Assembly (NCBI GenBank): GCA_902806575.1
Contig: CADCXD010000012.1
Coordinates: forward strand, 146,208 to 210,207
Length of the DNA: 64,000 bases
Reading direction: 5' to 3'
Origin: Jackrogersella multiformis
Lineage: Eukaryota > Ascomycota > Sordariomycetes > Xylariales > Hypoxylaceae
Shown: positions 1 through 11,024 of the stretch, piece after piece
Numbering within the stretch: position 1 is the first letter of the stretch
How the letters are laid out: each line of letters begins with the position of its first letter
Translations under genes and position numbers: made by a program
Notes under the pieces: generated by a model
Seen by the model: only the letters and a program-made list of their open reading frames with translations
What the model was told of the DNA's origin: nothing
Database searches by the model: none

Positions 1-260
1 CGCCTTTTGTAAATGTGGAAACAACCCTCTGCATCAGTAAAACCACGAAATCACTCAATAAAATCAAGAGATAGAAAAATATTCTTAATCTTAACTTTCT
101 CAGCTTGGCTATATTTCATGGTCAAGTCTAAATATTGTTGCGTTGAAGGTTCTTCTGTAGCTACAAATTCTTTATTCGAAAGCGTTGAATATTTTCTAGT
201 ATCATTAAAAGAAGCTACGCTAAATTGACTCCTACTTATATCAGCTTTTCAAAAGCACAT
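1..260 (-). CDS. LAGLIDADG homing endonuclease, N-terminal part, cut by the window edge
   Basis: Read on the minus strand with TGA as Trp, a frame opens with ATG at 260 and runs off the left edge. Around residues 75-85 it contains FRGFTDAEGCF, the first LAGLIDADG motif, preceded by a TGA-encoded Trp (IEWF). Such proteins cut intron-less alleles and help their intron spread; many also assist splicing. The host gene or intron lies outside the window. A similar motif (EWFRGFVDTDGFF) sits in the orphan fragment at 22.3 kb, so the two may be related. Family assignment is secure; completeness and intron class cannot be judged. Confidence 0.75.
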
Positions 261-379
261 TATGGGTTTAGCAAAGAACAACCTAGGCACACCATAGTCC
301 ACACCTAGACCCCCTTTTGTTACTCGCGTTAAAAGAGAAAAGTTCGCAATATTATTTATAATTCATCATCTTTTCATTA

Positions 380-461
380 CATAAAAATAGGATTCGAACC
401 TATAAAAATTTACTCTAAATGAGAAATCTAATTTTCAATTCTTGAACCCTAATTCTTTATG
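380..461 (-). tRNA. probable tRNA, isotype unresolved
   Basis: The minus strand shows a 7-bp acceptor stem (CATAAAG with TTTTATG, one G-T pair) and a canonical T arm (ATAGG, loop TTCGAAT, CCTAT). The span of 82 nt and a small CTC/GAG hairpin before the T arm suggest a long-variable-arm tRNA (Leu, Ser or Tyr class). I could not fit a convincing anticodon stem: TTGAAAA would read Phe but its stem does not pair. It may be an eroded gene. Confidence 0.45.
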
Positions 462-720
462 TTTTACATTTTTATCGTGGCGGCTACGCCGGGCGACTAT
501 CTTGAACGGTCCGGTGAGGACTTCAAACGAAAGCCGAACTTTCTACCCAATCCTTCCTAACTTAGCTAAAAGGAATATATATCCTTTTAAATAAAAATAC
601 TCCTTTACTAAAAACTATAGATTTAAAGGGCGTAAAGTTAGGTATTCTCATGTCTATACTTATTGTAAGAAATTAAGAAAAAAAGATTAAAAGATAAAAT
701 TTATACTTAAAGGTATCATA

Positions 721-790
721 ACTCACTCAAGGATACGAATACTGCACAAATAAATAGATAACAGTATCCTGCTCTACCGTTGAGCTATAG
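721..790 (-). pseudogene. tRNA-Asn-like relic with disrupted 3' half
   Basis: On the minus strand a good D arm (TAGCTC...GAGCA) is followed by GGATA and CTGTTA, as in an anticodon arm with GTT (Asn). The expected return strand TATCC appears only after about 20 extra bases, and neither a T arm nor a matching acceptor strand is found. It could be a decayed tRNA-Asn or one interrupted by an insertion in the anticodon loop. Confidence 0.4.
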
Positions 791-797
791 AGGCTTT

Positions 798-883
798 AGG
801 AAGAAAAGGACTCGAACCTTCGACAGCCAATAGCTACTGAGTTTACAGCTCAGCCCGTAATACCAACAAACGGAACCTTCCTT
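798..883 (-). tRNA. trnY: tRNA-Tyr (GTA)
   Basis: The acceptor AGGAAGG pairs with TCTTCCT. The anticodon loop CTGTAAA sits on a TGAG/CTCA stem and gives GTA. There is a long variable arm and a T arm with loop TTCGAGT. Length is 86 nt, right for a class II tRNA-Tyr. It lies 7 nt downstream, in the sense of transcription, of a displaced copy of the rns 3' end. Confidence 0.9.
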
Positions 884-890
884 ATTATTA

Positions 891-927
891 TTTGTTAAAG
901 TTTATTAATCCCGTGCAACTTCCACTA
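891..927 (-). repeat. displaced copy of the rns 3' terminus
   Basis: These 37 nt are identical to 1249-1285, the 3' end of rns (minus strand begins TAGTGGAAGTTGCACGG). The two copies flank a tRNA-like element and a NUMOD1-type gene fragment. The copy here stands directly upstream of tRNA-Tyr and has no rRNA attached, so it is a remnant or a by-product of an insertion. Confidence 0.85.
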
Positions 928-960
928 GTGTGGTATTATTTCTTATTAAAAATCTACCTT

Positions 961-1125
961 TTAATATTTTATTGTTTTTCCTTTTAATTTATTCATAATC
1001 GTAGAATTACTGCAATTTAACGCTAAAGCCGCATTTCTGGCAGAAGGATAAGAAGTAGTAACTCCATTATCTAAATCTGTTACTCATACAGTAGTAGCAG
1101 TAGCAGAAGAAGATAAAATTTTCAT
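961..1125 (-). pseudogene. NUMOD1-like C-terminal fragment of a GIY-YIG gene
   Basis: A 54-residue frame (ATG at 1125, TAA at 961, one TGA-Trp) reads as a single NUMOD1-type DNA-binding repeat: VWVTDLDNG, then SYPSARNAALALN, then STIMNKLKGK. The same repeat ends the GIY-YIG proteins of the atp6 introns in this window. No GIY-YIG catalytic domain precedes it, so it is an orphan tail. It sits exactly between the two copies of the rns 3' end, which suggests it is debris of the event that duplicated that end. Confidence 0.65.
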
Positions 1126-1167
1126 ACGGACTTCGTATCATTTAATAATTAAGTATCTATTTTTCAT

Positions 1168-1239
1168 AAACCTGCTCCGGAATCGAACCAGAGATAAAAA
1201 AATACAAGGTAAATTATATCAGCACCTTGCTACAGGTTT
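1168..1239 (-). tRNA. tRNA-like gene downstream of rns, isotype unresolved
   Basis: The acceptor AAACCTG pairs with CAGGTTT and the T arm TCTGG / TTCGATT / CCGGA is canonical; overall length is 72 nt. The D and anticodon arms do not fold normally: AAGGT of the D loop can pair with ACCTT where the anticodon stem should be. A weak alternative with an 8-nt loop would give TAC (Val). It may be functional with an odd fold, or decayed. Confidence 0.45.
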
Positions 1240-1286
1240 ATTTTATTTTTTGTTAAAGTTTATTAATCCCGTGCAACTTCCACTAC

Positions 1287-1717
1287 ACGCTAAGATCCGG
1301 CTACTATAACTAAAAGACCATCTGTATAGTGCCCAGTTACTCTATCTGTATATTAGTTTAAATATTTAACCTATCCCTGCTAGGCAGGACAACTTATAGA
1401 GCCTTGTGTAACTTTTTAAATTAGGATCTTACGACTGTACATTAAGCATCATTTCAGACACCCACCAGTGAACCAGTCTGTAGCGATCATATAATTAACC
1501 GACGGTCTATAAACAGATGGAGAATGTTTAACCGTTTTCACCAATGTAACCAGGTTGGGATAAACCTAATACCTTTTATCTGGTATTCTACTTATCTAAT
1601 TAATAATTTAAGTCTATTAATTAAGTATATTTTTAATTATATATTGCATATACTGCGAATAAGTAGGATTTTAATTACTCTATTATTTAATAAAATAATC
1701 AATTTGGTCCTTTTTTG
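1287..1717 (-). mobile_element. group I intron without ORF near the 3' end of rns
   Basis: Between AAGTCGAAATACGGTT and the rns tail lies a group I catalytic core. The minus strand shows the P7-type segment CTACAGACTGG, the partner TGTCTGAAATGATGC and the 3' core motif GTACAGTCG. The same core, with few changes, recurs in cox1 intron 6 (about 50.42-50.52 kb). No reading frame beyond shadows is present. The intron separates the final 37-40 nt of rns from the rest, next to the duplicated tail described at 891. Confidence 0.7.
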
Positions 1718-2079
1718 AACCGTATTTCGACTTAACACTAATCAGAGCCGCACATACGAAGAATCCTATTAAAAAATCTAAATCCAATCATTCACTTAAT
1801 TATAATAGAAGAGCAAACTTATTGCACCAACTCCTTTCAGCATGCGACGAGTTGTTAGTACCAATCCAAAGTTTGATTCACCGTGACATGGTGATTCACG
1901 ATTACTAGCAATTTCTTATTCATGCAGCCGAATTTCAGGCTACAATCCATTTCCCATATTTTATCCTATTTTTTGAGATTAGCTCAAATTCGCATTTTTG
2001 CTTCTCTTTGTCTCAATTCGTCAATTTTATCGTAAAGCAAATTAAAAGAAAATGTACTATTACTACCACCTTCAAAAGT

Positions 2080-3446
2080 ATTAACTTAACATACTTACAT
2101 TGTTGGCTAGAAATAATAAAAACCAGACTAGCTAAATCTTCCTTTATTAATCCCGGCCTTTAATCTAAATATCTCGTCTAACCCTTCTTTGGATAGATGT
2201 CCCTTATTTTTTATTATATCACCAGCTCTACATCAATCTTCGAAATTTAAAGATTTCACCCCTAATATCTTATGTTTAAGGAAGAACGGTATGATTAGCT
2301 CTTGAATATCAGAAAATTTCGTTACATTAAAATTAACCTTACTTCCATTATGCTTTTCGTTAACAACTAATCTCCCACACCCAAAATAAGGAACTAAACT
2401 TTTAATTAGCTCTATATCTCTTTCATTTTGAGTAATTTGGAAAGATAGTTGTATTCCGTATCCTAATTTAGCGTTACGATTTACGCTTGTCTTGATCATG
2501 AAACAACCCTCACCAGAAACAAAACCAGCTACTCAATGAGGAGAAGGTCTTTGGCTTTCTACGGTAGGACGCGAAACAGGTACAATATTAGGAAAACTAA
2601 CTTTTAAATCAGATTCTTCCAATAAACCTTTATTCATAGATGCTTTTATCCCTACGATTTTCACTAGAAATTCTTCTTTACTCATATCTTTTTTAGAGTT
2701 TATTAAATTAATAGCCTCTTTAAAAAGAATATAATCAGAATACTTCTGAGTTATTAAAGGATAATTATCGAAATGAGGTAAGATTTTATTATTAATTTGT
2801 TCTATTGAGCTTACAGTATACCTATAACTATCTTTTCCATGAATGGATATACCACCTGCCCCTCCAAAATAATCTTGAATTTGTTTCATTAGTTCTAATT
2901 CTTTTTTATGGAGAGAAATGTCAAATCTAGCTTCGACATATAAATAGTTATTTCTCTTTCTAATTTGTAAAGAAAAACACCCCTCAGCATCTGTAAATCC
3001 CGACACAAATCAAGGATTTATTGAAGTAAGAGGTAACTTTGTAGAAGTAGAATAAGCAGATGATATTATAGACTTAAAGGCAGTAGTTTTATGGTAACAC
3101 TTACATTGAATAATTAGCTTGTTGGAAAGGACATTGATTCTAGGGCACCTTTCGGAACCTATCAGAGTACACCTTAACACTGGATTTCCAATGTAACTAC
3201 CGTCTACTCGTTGCTCTTTTACAATAACAGATTCTTGTTGATCGATGGGAATAAAATCTGTTATTGACTTAGATCCGCGATTATCCATTACTTTTTCAAG
3301 CATCTTTTGCATTATTACCTTACACAGGTAATTATTCTGCCCACATATAACCCTTCGGTTATAGCTTGGTAGCAAAAGCTTTAGGATTTCCCCGGAGTTT
3401 GATAGTTTGTCCCATCTAATCGATATCCTACACCGACAGATAGGAG
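2080..3446 (-). mobile_element. group I intron in rns with LAGLIDADG gene
   Basis: The intron follows the exon segment GACGTGCCACATTT. Its core is spread through the first 300 nt: AACTCCGGGGAAATCC, then ATCGCGGATCTAAGTC, then AGAGCAACGAGTAGACGG, then AGGTGTACTCT. These blocks recur in both atp6 introns and in cox1 intron 4, so the four introns belong to one family. The 3' boundary is approximate. Confidence 0.75.
2128..3375 (-). CDS. intact double-motif LAGLIDADG endonuclease of the rns group I intron
   Basis: With TGA as Trp a single 415-residue frame runs from 3375 to TAG at 2128. The first about 120 residues are the translated ribozyme core (NRGSKS, KEQRVDGS), a normal habit of this intron family. 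Two LAGLIDADG motifs follow, WFVSGFTDAEGCF and WVAGFVSGEGCF, each with the usual downstream helices and an INKGL/INKGR end. There is no frameshift or TAA/TAG, so it is probably active or recently active. The true start is uncertain because the N-terminus overlaps the ribozyme. Confidence 0.85.
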
Positions 3447-3729
3447 AAATGTGGCACGTCTATAGCCCACAATATTAAGGCCATGATGACTTGTCTTATT
3501 CCCTTTTGTCCTAACGATTGTGGTGAATTAGGAAATGCTTTATTATTAGTAATTTATAAATAAAGCGGGGGTATTCGTTAATTACACGGACGGATCCGCA
3601 GTTTCACAACATTAACTGAAAACAGCCGTGCAACGCTTGTTTTAAACTAAATTTATTAGAAACTTGTTATAAAAACTAACAAATTATTCATATTGTGGTA
3701 AGGTTTTTCGTGGACCATCGAATTAAATA

Positions 3730-6086
3730 GTTAAGATAGGTAGATCTTCTCAGATTTTCCCCCTTTAAGAACCGTACGTGCGACTTTCATCGCATACGGC
3801 TCAAGCATAAATTTTTTAAGGGAGATATACTCCAAACAAAAAGAGGGTAAACAAAACTTATCTTAAGTCTACTAAAAAGACAGTAAAATAAATATAAGTT
3901 ATACATAATAAAACTCTTTCGTCAATTTACACCGTATGTTAAGTTAGCGATATTAAGATACTAAATATAAACTAAACTTATAGCATATTTATATGAATCT
4001 TAATAAGCTTAAATGTAAGTTATATTACTACATGTTACTATGATTCAATATCTCTAGTTATCATTATTTGTACGCCCTGTGTTCATTCCAGCTTTAATTA
4101 CCCTAATTCTATTTAATCCTTCTTCAGTTAAATGACCTTTAGCTTCCATAATTTTGAAAGCTTCATTAAAATCTTTTAAATTTAAAAGTTTGGACCCGAG
4201 CAAAGGGTATTTATCAAAGAAAGTCAGAATTTTACTTTCTATCTCTTTTATAGAAGTTACGGTAAAATCCGTAGCAAATCCTGCTCTTCTTTCAACTCTA
4301 CCACAATCTAAGAAATATTTAATTAATTGTATTAGTTTAATATCTCTAGAATGTTGAGTTATTTTAAATACCAACTGTACAGCTCAACCTGATTTGGATT
4401 TCGGAGATTTACTTATACTAATAAAGAAGCAAGACTCTCCTTCACAAAATCCAGCTAATCAGGCCGGGTCTGGAATAGAAGCAGGGTCAAACTTAGGTCT
4501 TTCTACAGGTACAACCTTGAAGGTATCTAATAATTTTCTAGGTAAACCAAGATTCAAGGAAGCTTTCAGATTAATTATTTCTTGTATACCCTTTAATGTA
4601 AGATGTTCCTTTCTATTAATAATTTGAATTATCTTTACAAATAATTCAAAATCCACTCTTTTTTGTGTGAGTAAAGGATATTTTTGAAAAAAAGGTATGA
4701 CAAAATTAATTAATCCTTCTAGACTTGATACTTTATATTTATAGGTATTATCTTGGGGATTATAGTATATATTGCCTGTATTACCCAGAGTTTCTTGTAA
4801 AAGATTCAACAGCAATCTATCTTTTACGTTTAAAGCTAATTCAAATGAAACTAAGACGAAATAACCTAATTTTCGAGTCTCATCTTTTACTATATGAGTA
4901 ATAAAGCTACCTTCTGCGTCGACTAATCCTGTAATGTATCAAGGGTTTGCTAAGGAACGCTCTACTGTATGCAAACTACGAGTAAAAATTAGTTTATGCA
5001 TACTCATTGAACTTACACGGTGGCGGCAAAGCCGCCGCTGAGTACAAATATCTGACTTTACTTCTGTATAAGTTGATTTAGTATGGTGTGGACCTTCTAC
5101 TTTTACCCCTGCAACAACTAAAAATAAAAAAATTTTGATTAATGAAGATAACATTTGTAGGACATATTATAATAAACTTCCTTAATGATTAAATTAAAAT
5201 CACGTCAATTGTAAACAATTACAAGACAGATATAAAAACTATGTATACTGATTAATAAAGATATATCCAATATCTTTACAATAAATTTATGTCATAAGAA
5301 ATATATAAAAACTAGATAAAAAACAAGGTACTAAAATGAAAAGAAAATACAACAAACTTTAAATTTTAGCTTTATCTCCTTGATATGCACACTCTATAAT
5401 ATAATATGTACAACCTTCATAATTAGCCCTCATTTTCTATATTTAATAATTTAAGACTTTCCTGCTGATAGTCTCATACTATGTAACTGTATGTAAATAT
5501 AACATTATTAGCGCCAGATATATAACGACGCTTTAACATTTAAACCTTTATCTTTACCTAGATTAAGTTATACATCATCTAGGATAAGCATTTGCTTTTT
5601 TAACTTCTCCTTTCCCCCTTACCAGTTATAACTACTTCAATCCTTTTAGATCTTATAAGTTACCTCTTTAATGAAATGAATAAAAAATCTCCAAATAAAT
5701 TCTTTATATTTCATTACTGAAGATAAGGGGGTTACCAAGTTCATATATTAACACAAATTACGTAAGATTTAGGAAAGTAGCTTTACTTCGGTGGAAACAA
5801 GATTTCTCTAATAGATTAGTATGTCAAATCTATCATCTTCCACATTATATTAATATACCAGCACGAAGCGTCTTGGCTACTTTGACTTTCGCTTTCCATG
5901 TCTTACTTACACTAGCTCCTGGAAGGAAAATCATCTTCTTTCCTTACATTATCATTTAAGATAGGCTACATTGTCCCTAGAGCTTCACACAAATCATTAC
6001 TAATTTGCATGCCTAAGTAGTGTTAGATAGAGAAAATACCTAGTGGAATTGCACCACATTGTTAATATACGCTTCTTGTCGCACAC
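3730..6086 (-). mobile_element. group II intron in rns with a LAGLIDADG gene
   Basis: The 5' end GTGTGCGACAAG follows exon sequence AGTGAAGTAT. The 3' end holds domain V (GAGCCGTATGCG, GAAAGTCGCACGTACGGTTC) and domain VI, finishing ATCTTAAC before TATTTAATTCG. Its 5' region resembles that of the next group II intron (GTCGTAT-like blocks, AATTCCAC, GTGTGAAGCT). It carries a LAGLIDADG gene instead of a reverse transcriptase, a combination known for some rRNA group II introns of fungi. Confidence 0.85.
4054..5154 (-). CDS. intact LAGLIDADG endonuclease encoded by a group II intron
   Basis: Read with TGA as Trp, one 366-residue frame spans 5154-4054. A hydrophobic N-terminus (residues 1-16) leads to a GC-rich in-frame stretch (CTQRRLCRHR) that looks like a small GC-cluster insertion. 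Two motifs follow: WYITGLVDAEGSF and WLAGFCEGESCFF. The spacing and the GMNTGR end are typical of double-motif enzymes. It lies in the long middle part of a group II intron, so mobility would be by DNA cleavage and repair rather than retrohoming. The N-terminus might belong to an earlier fusion. Confidence 0.85.
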
Positions 6087-6442
6087 ATACTTCACTGCTG
6101 GTGTCAGAAACGGTCTAGTGATTTCAGTTCCTGTGTTGCCACACTACTCTTGAGGTGAAATGCTTTCACTTTCATTTATAGACCAAGTTCTTTATACCTG
6201 ACCTATGGCATTCATCATTGTCTGCAAAGACTACTGGGGTATCTAATCCTGTTAGTTCTCTGTGCCTTCGTCTTTCAACGTCAGTTTTTACATAAAAGGT
6301 TGCCTTCGCCTTTACCAGTCCCCGAGGTATCAATGAATTTAATCTCTACACCTTAAGTACTACCTCCTCGCATAAAACTCTAGTAAAATGTCCCTTTTTT
6401 AAGGATAAAAATTTACCGCCTAAGTACCCTTTAAACCCATTA

Positions 6443-9400
6443 GTCGGGATAGGTAGGTTCTCTCGAACTTTCCCCCCCTCAGAACGGAACGTGCAACTTT
6501 CACTGCATTCCGCTCAAGCAGGTTTCCTTAATAGCGTAATTTAATACGTTATTTCTAGCTTTATCTTGCTCACGAACTTTCATTTCCGAGATTTCATGAT
6601 TCCTATTTTTCCTAGTTTCCGATAGTTGGGATGGTTGATTCGATATACGTCGTGGTTCCTTCTGTTACTTTCTAGTACAAAGCCGTTTACGCTGGGGAGT
6701 TTGATTGTTCAGCTGACGGTTATCTTTGCGTCGGATTTATTACTTCCTTAACTATTATGTTCTTTCCAGTTTTCATGAATATTTCTTATCTACTTTTCTT
6801 TATTTCTCGTTCTTTTGTTAAAATATTTTCTTGGATCATATCTTGAGTGCCCGTTAGTTGCCTAATGCTACAGGTGATCAGAGATCTCCCTGCTGGGTAA
6901 TTTAGATTCAGATTTTACTTGCCAATGTCGTGGGTCCCACCTATTATCAAGTCTGCACTCTTTCGAGTTAATTTTAATTTATTTCATGAGTTACTTTTGT
7001 ATGACATATCCTATGGAGAGGTATTAAGTTGTTCAGTTTGTGATTTTTTCCTTTCTTTACAGGGTCTATGTGATGGATTTCGATTTTCTCAATGTCATGA
7101 AGTGATTCTCCGCATATAGAGCATAAATGCTTATATTTCTTGAATAACTTTTCTTGTGTGCTCGATAATATTCTCTGATTTTTATACTTCAGGAAGTATT
7201 CTCGGTTCTCCAAGAGATATGGATTTAAATCTAGTTTCTTTAATCTTAGTCTTTTTATAGTGGTTCTCCCTAGGCTATATATCAGATTTTTGACGTTATC
7301 TCCTCATCTTCCCTTTTTTGGGGATATTAATTTGAATTTGTCTTTGATCTTACTATTTATTCCTTTGGGTATCAGAAATTTTGCTCTTAATCTCTCTCAT
7401 ATGTAATTATCGATCTCAAAGAAGCTTCTTCTTGCGTGTGGAGTTATTCTTTTGTGTTCTGCTCATCCTCTCAAAACTGGGTTTATTTCATTAGTGATAT
7501 CCTTCATGCTCTTATGTGCTTTGATGATATTTAAAATTTTTGTCTTAAGGTTTTTGATTCCCTTTTCTGAGGGTCTGATGATTAGTACATTTCTTTGTGA
7601 ACTTTCCGCATTTAGTTTATAGTTTCAAGGTTGTCTTCTTATGTTAAATCCTAGTAAATCTATTCCTTCTTTGATGTTGGTAATTTTCGTTTTGATTTTA
7701 TTCAATTCTAGACCTCTTTTTGCAAGGAATATTTCTAATAGTCTTCAGCATATTAGAAGGGTTTTTTCACTATCCCCAGTTATTACGATGTCATCTGCAT
7801 ATCTTATTATCTTGATCTTTGGGGCTTTAAGCGCCTTTATCTCAGGGTTTTCCTTTATTTCTTGTTCCAGTCCATTTAGGGCTATGTTACTTAGTAAAGG
7901 TGATATGATTCCCCCTTGTGGTGTTCCTTCTTCAGTTTCAATTTGTTTCCTATTATATATTATTCCCGCTTTTAATCATTCTACTAGAATGTGTTTATCA
8001 CATATGGGAGTATGCTTGATTAGAAATTCGTGATCGATATTATCAAAACATTTCGTTATATCTGCTTCTAGTACTCACTCAGGAGATCAGTGTTTATCCA
8101 TGTAGTTTCTGAAGTAGTTTATTGCATCTTGTGTAGATCTTTCTTTCCTGAAACCAAATGAGTTAGTGTCTGAAATCTGTTCAACTACGGGGTCAATTGC
8201 TAAGTGATATACAGATTGCACTATTCTGTCCTTTATGGTTGGGATTCCTAGTGGTCTTTTTTCTTTTCTTCCTGGTTTGGGAATGTATATTCTTCTTACG
8301 GGTTCGGCCTTATATTTTAATGGTTGCTCCACGATGGTTTTGACTCATTGTATTGCTTCATAGTATTCGGCAGGAGTGGATAAGATTTCTTTGTCAGTTC
8401 CGGGAGTTTTCCCTCCCTTATTTGTGATTACTTTTCTCACTGCCACAGCTCTCCCTGGGAAGCTTAGTATTAATTTTCGTTGTAACTTGTATACTTTACT
8501 CCATTCTTTTTGTATGGATGCTATCAGTATATCATTTTGTTGTTCAGCTACTCTCTCATTTGCTTCTTTTCAATTAATTTTATGTCATAGTTGAGCAATT
8601 GGATTTTTGTCCAAAATATTGTTAATAGTTTTCGCTTTTGTACCAGATATTTCTTTGTGGATATTAATTTTTTGAACATTTATTTGTCGTATTTTGGTTA
8701 TTTGTTTAATCATTTTATTAGCGTTTGTTATTAATTTATTTTGGAAATTTTTTATGTATTATACTTAACCTTCCAATTTCTACTAGTGAGGTTAGGGTGC
8801 TAGCCTTCTCTCCGTTCCTTGATACGACTCTAGGACTTGTACGTGATTGTTCTAATATTCCTGCTAACTTTTAATCCGGTTGTTACTATTACTCTGCAAT
8901 GAAAAGGAATTATTAATGGGCTTCTGTATTAAAGATGTGTTACACGGGTTCTTCTCAAAGCGTTATTAGTCTTTGGCAGTTCCAGCTATTTCTCTATGGG
9001 CTCCCTATTAACAATATACTCATGTTTAAATTTCAATCTATCAATATCGTTACAATATTGCGTTAGCTTTTTGATATATCCTCTTCCCTGCATCCTATAC
9101 GATAATTTCCAGAAGTTGTCTATTATATATCGCTTCCATATTTCAGGGGAATACAGGGGTTATCCTGTTCCGTATCTTACACCGTAACTACTCAACTTAG
9201 ATCCCATTCTTTACTCCGGAGATTATTTGGTCTTATTAATAAACCACATCCTTCGGTTTACTCCTAATCTCTTCGTATTGTGTTATTACGAAGCATCATC
9301 GAATGATTCATTTTCATTGATCATATTGAGTAGTAATTTCACTCTAGCCACGCGTTCTGATATTATTCTATTTTGGTTTTACCCTTGGCTTATAAAATAA

Positions 9401-9546
9401 AATAAGTGATCAGAAGGCTTTGTGTGTGCATTGTCCCAGTAGCTTCACACATTAGATTACTCACCTGCATGTACTGGTAGAGTCAGTTCATAAGACAGTT
9501 CTGTCGGAATTTCACCGAATTGTAAGATACGACTTTCAGGTCGCAC
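6443..9546 (-). mobile_element. group II intron in rns encoding a reverse transcriptase
   Basis: It starts GTGCGACCTG directly after GTGTTATTCATCTT in the 530 loop region of rns. It ends with domain V (GAGCGGAATGCAGTG, GTTGCACGTTCCGTTC) and a domain VI hairpin finishing CTATCCCGAC, followed by exon TAATGGGTTTAAAGGG. The domain I region (9546 to about 8760) has no gene. The intact RT gene makes it a candidate autonomous retroelement. Confidence 0.88.
6974..8713 (-). CDS. group II intron reverse transcriptase / maturase with HNH endonuclease
   Basis: I read the frame through from ATG at 8713 to the stop at 6974: 579 residues with no TAA or TAG and many TGA-Trp codons. RT blocks: GTDKEIL; RRIYIPKPGRKEKRPLGIP; SFGFRKERS; TPQGGIISPLLSNI; and the catalytic IRYADDIV (near 7795). 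Domain X (maturase) follows, for example LRGWAEHKR. At the C-terminus an HNH domain has CSICGES, IEIHHIDPVKKG and NLIPLHRICH. The product would bind its intron RNA, aid splicing and support retrohoming. All key residues are present. Confidence 0.93.
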
Positions 9547-10480
9547 AAGATGAATAACACTAGCCTCTTACGTATTACCGCGACTGCTGGCACGTAATTA
9601 GTCAAGGCATCAATAAATATATCGTCATTATCAATTATACTTTTAGAATTTCATTCGATATATCAATTTATAGATCCCTTTTGGGACTACATTCCTCAAA
9701 GTTGCCAGTTCAGCCCTTGACGGCCATTGACCAATATTCCTCACTGCTGTACTCGCTTGCCTTGGGATTTTTTCAGACCCAATGTGGTCGATCAACCTTT
9801 CAGCTTCGACTACGAGAATTAAGGCTTGTTAAGTAATAACCTTAACAACTACCTATCTCGACGATATTTCCTTAAGTCCTCTTAAAGCGGCGATTAATAC
9901 ACCATTTTTGTAATTATGAGGGATCTTTCCCCTCTCTTTAAGGTAGGCCGGATATCTATACTCACCTGTACACCACTTTTAATAAAATGATTCATTAAAT
10001 TAAACGTTCGATTAGCATGTGTCAAGCACTTTGACAGCGTTCAAACAGAGCCATCACCAAACTCACCCTATTATATATCAATTGATGGTAAAAGCCATCA
10101 CTATAAATTTTTTGTTATAAAGATTTTTATAAATTGTTTTGAATAAAAATAAGCTATATCTAGTCATTTATTTCTCTCTAAATTATAATTTTATGTAGGC
10201 TTTGCAATGCTAGCATTTAAATTTTATATTTCGATAGAGCTATCTATTAACTTATTTCATTTTCTATTTTAAACCTAAACCCTTCACTTAAAGTAATTAT
10301 ATATACAGACATATTGTTCACTATAACTTTCCTTAAAAAAAAATTTTTTTTAGTTTATTATTATCACTAAAACATTTTTTTATAATATAGTATATAAGAT
10401 TTTAACTTATAATTTTAATATAAAGATAATTAAGTTGGTTTTAACTATTAAACTAAGACTATTATCAGACCACTTGCCCT

Positions 10481-10560
10481 CCCAGTGGGGTAGGGGTACC
10501 ACAGGTTCCCCCCCCCCCTCCCCCAAATGGGGATTAGGCTAATTTATTGGGGGAACTAAT
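10481..10560. repeat. GC cluster, AGTGGGGTAGGGG family
   Basis: Contains the family signature CAGTGGGGTAGGGG, then CCACAGGTTCCCC, a C run and a return arm ATTGGGGGAACT. The same unit occurs at about 20.39, 20.70, 21.89, 22.17, 31.36, 32.88, 33.49, 48.28, 53.21 and 55.11 kb. It can fold into a hairpin (GGTTCCCCC with GGGGGAACT). Confidence 0.8.
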
Positions 10561-10683
10561 ATTTTTTTTCCTTTATAAAAATAATTAGTACACCTCTCCC
10601 TTTAAGATTATTGTTTATAAAAAATGTAATGTTTATAAATTTACTTAAATCCTATTAAATATAATTTATTATTACCGTATCCC

Positions 10684-10745
10684 CTGGGGGGGGGGGGGGG
10701 GAAAGGGATCAGCAGCAGCCCAGCTCTCTCTAAAGAGCGCAGGGC
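10684..10745. repeat. G-run plus partial GC cluster
   Basis: A run of about 17 G is followed by AGCAGCAGCCCAGCTC and GAGCGCAGGGCT, the outer arms of the cluster family also seen at 20.69-20.80 and 21.88-21.98 kb. The inner GTGGGGTAGGGG part is missing, so this looks like an excised or truncated copy. Confidence 0.6.
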
Positions 10746-11024
10746 TTATAAATGTTAAATTACCCTTCCTATAATCTATATTTTTATTTTACTATATTAT
10801 TTATATTTGTAATTATCCGTGGCCCCCCCCACCCCCTCTGGGGGACATGGAGCGGGGCCCCCTCCCCATAGGGGAACAGATAAATCTTAAATATTAGTAA
10901 ATACGCATATGGCTAATTAAGAATTGCAAAAGGGAAACATAACTAATATTTTTCTGAAGGATTTTCTCTTATAGTTGTCTTTATTACTAATAGATAGAAA
11001 ATATCCTCTTAATTGTCATTATAA

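Larger units (their letters stand above)
1249..10105 (-). rRNA. rns: small-subunit ribosomal RNA (rns), five exons and four introns
   Basis: Diagnostic SSU blocks occur in order on the minus strand: TGAACGCTG and ACACATGC near the 5' end (about 10.05 kb); GTGCCAGCAGTCGCGGTAAT (about 9.59 kb); ATTAGATACCCCAGTAGTC (about 6.24 kb); TTTAATTCGATG (about 3.72 kb); GTCATCATGGCC (about 3.49 kb); TTGCTAGTAATCG (about 1.9 kb); and AAGTCGAAATACGGTT joined across the last intron to the TAGTGGAAG tail. Exons are about 10105-9547, 6442-6087, 3729-3447, 2080-1718 and 1287-1249. The two group II junctions fit GTGYG...AC precisely; the group I junctions are good to a few tens of bases. The exact 5' end is not visible. 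Confidence 0.92.

Noticed and set aside
2233..2532. Reading TGA as stop, giving many short split endonuclease genes
   Set aside because: At each break the family motif continues in frame (for example WVAGFVSGEGCF) with TGA where Trp is expected, so code 4 applies.
10480..10860. Regular G/C-run repeats as a replication origin or CRISPR-like array
   Set aside because: Units are irregular, lack spacers and recur all over the window inside introns; they are GC clusters.
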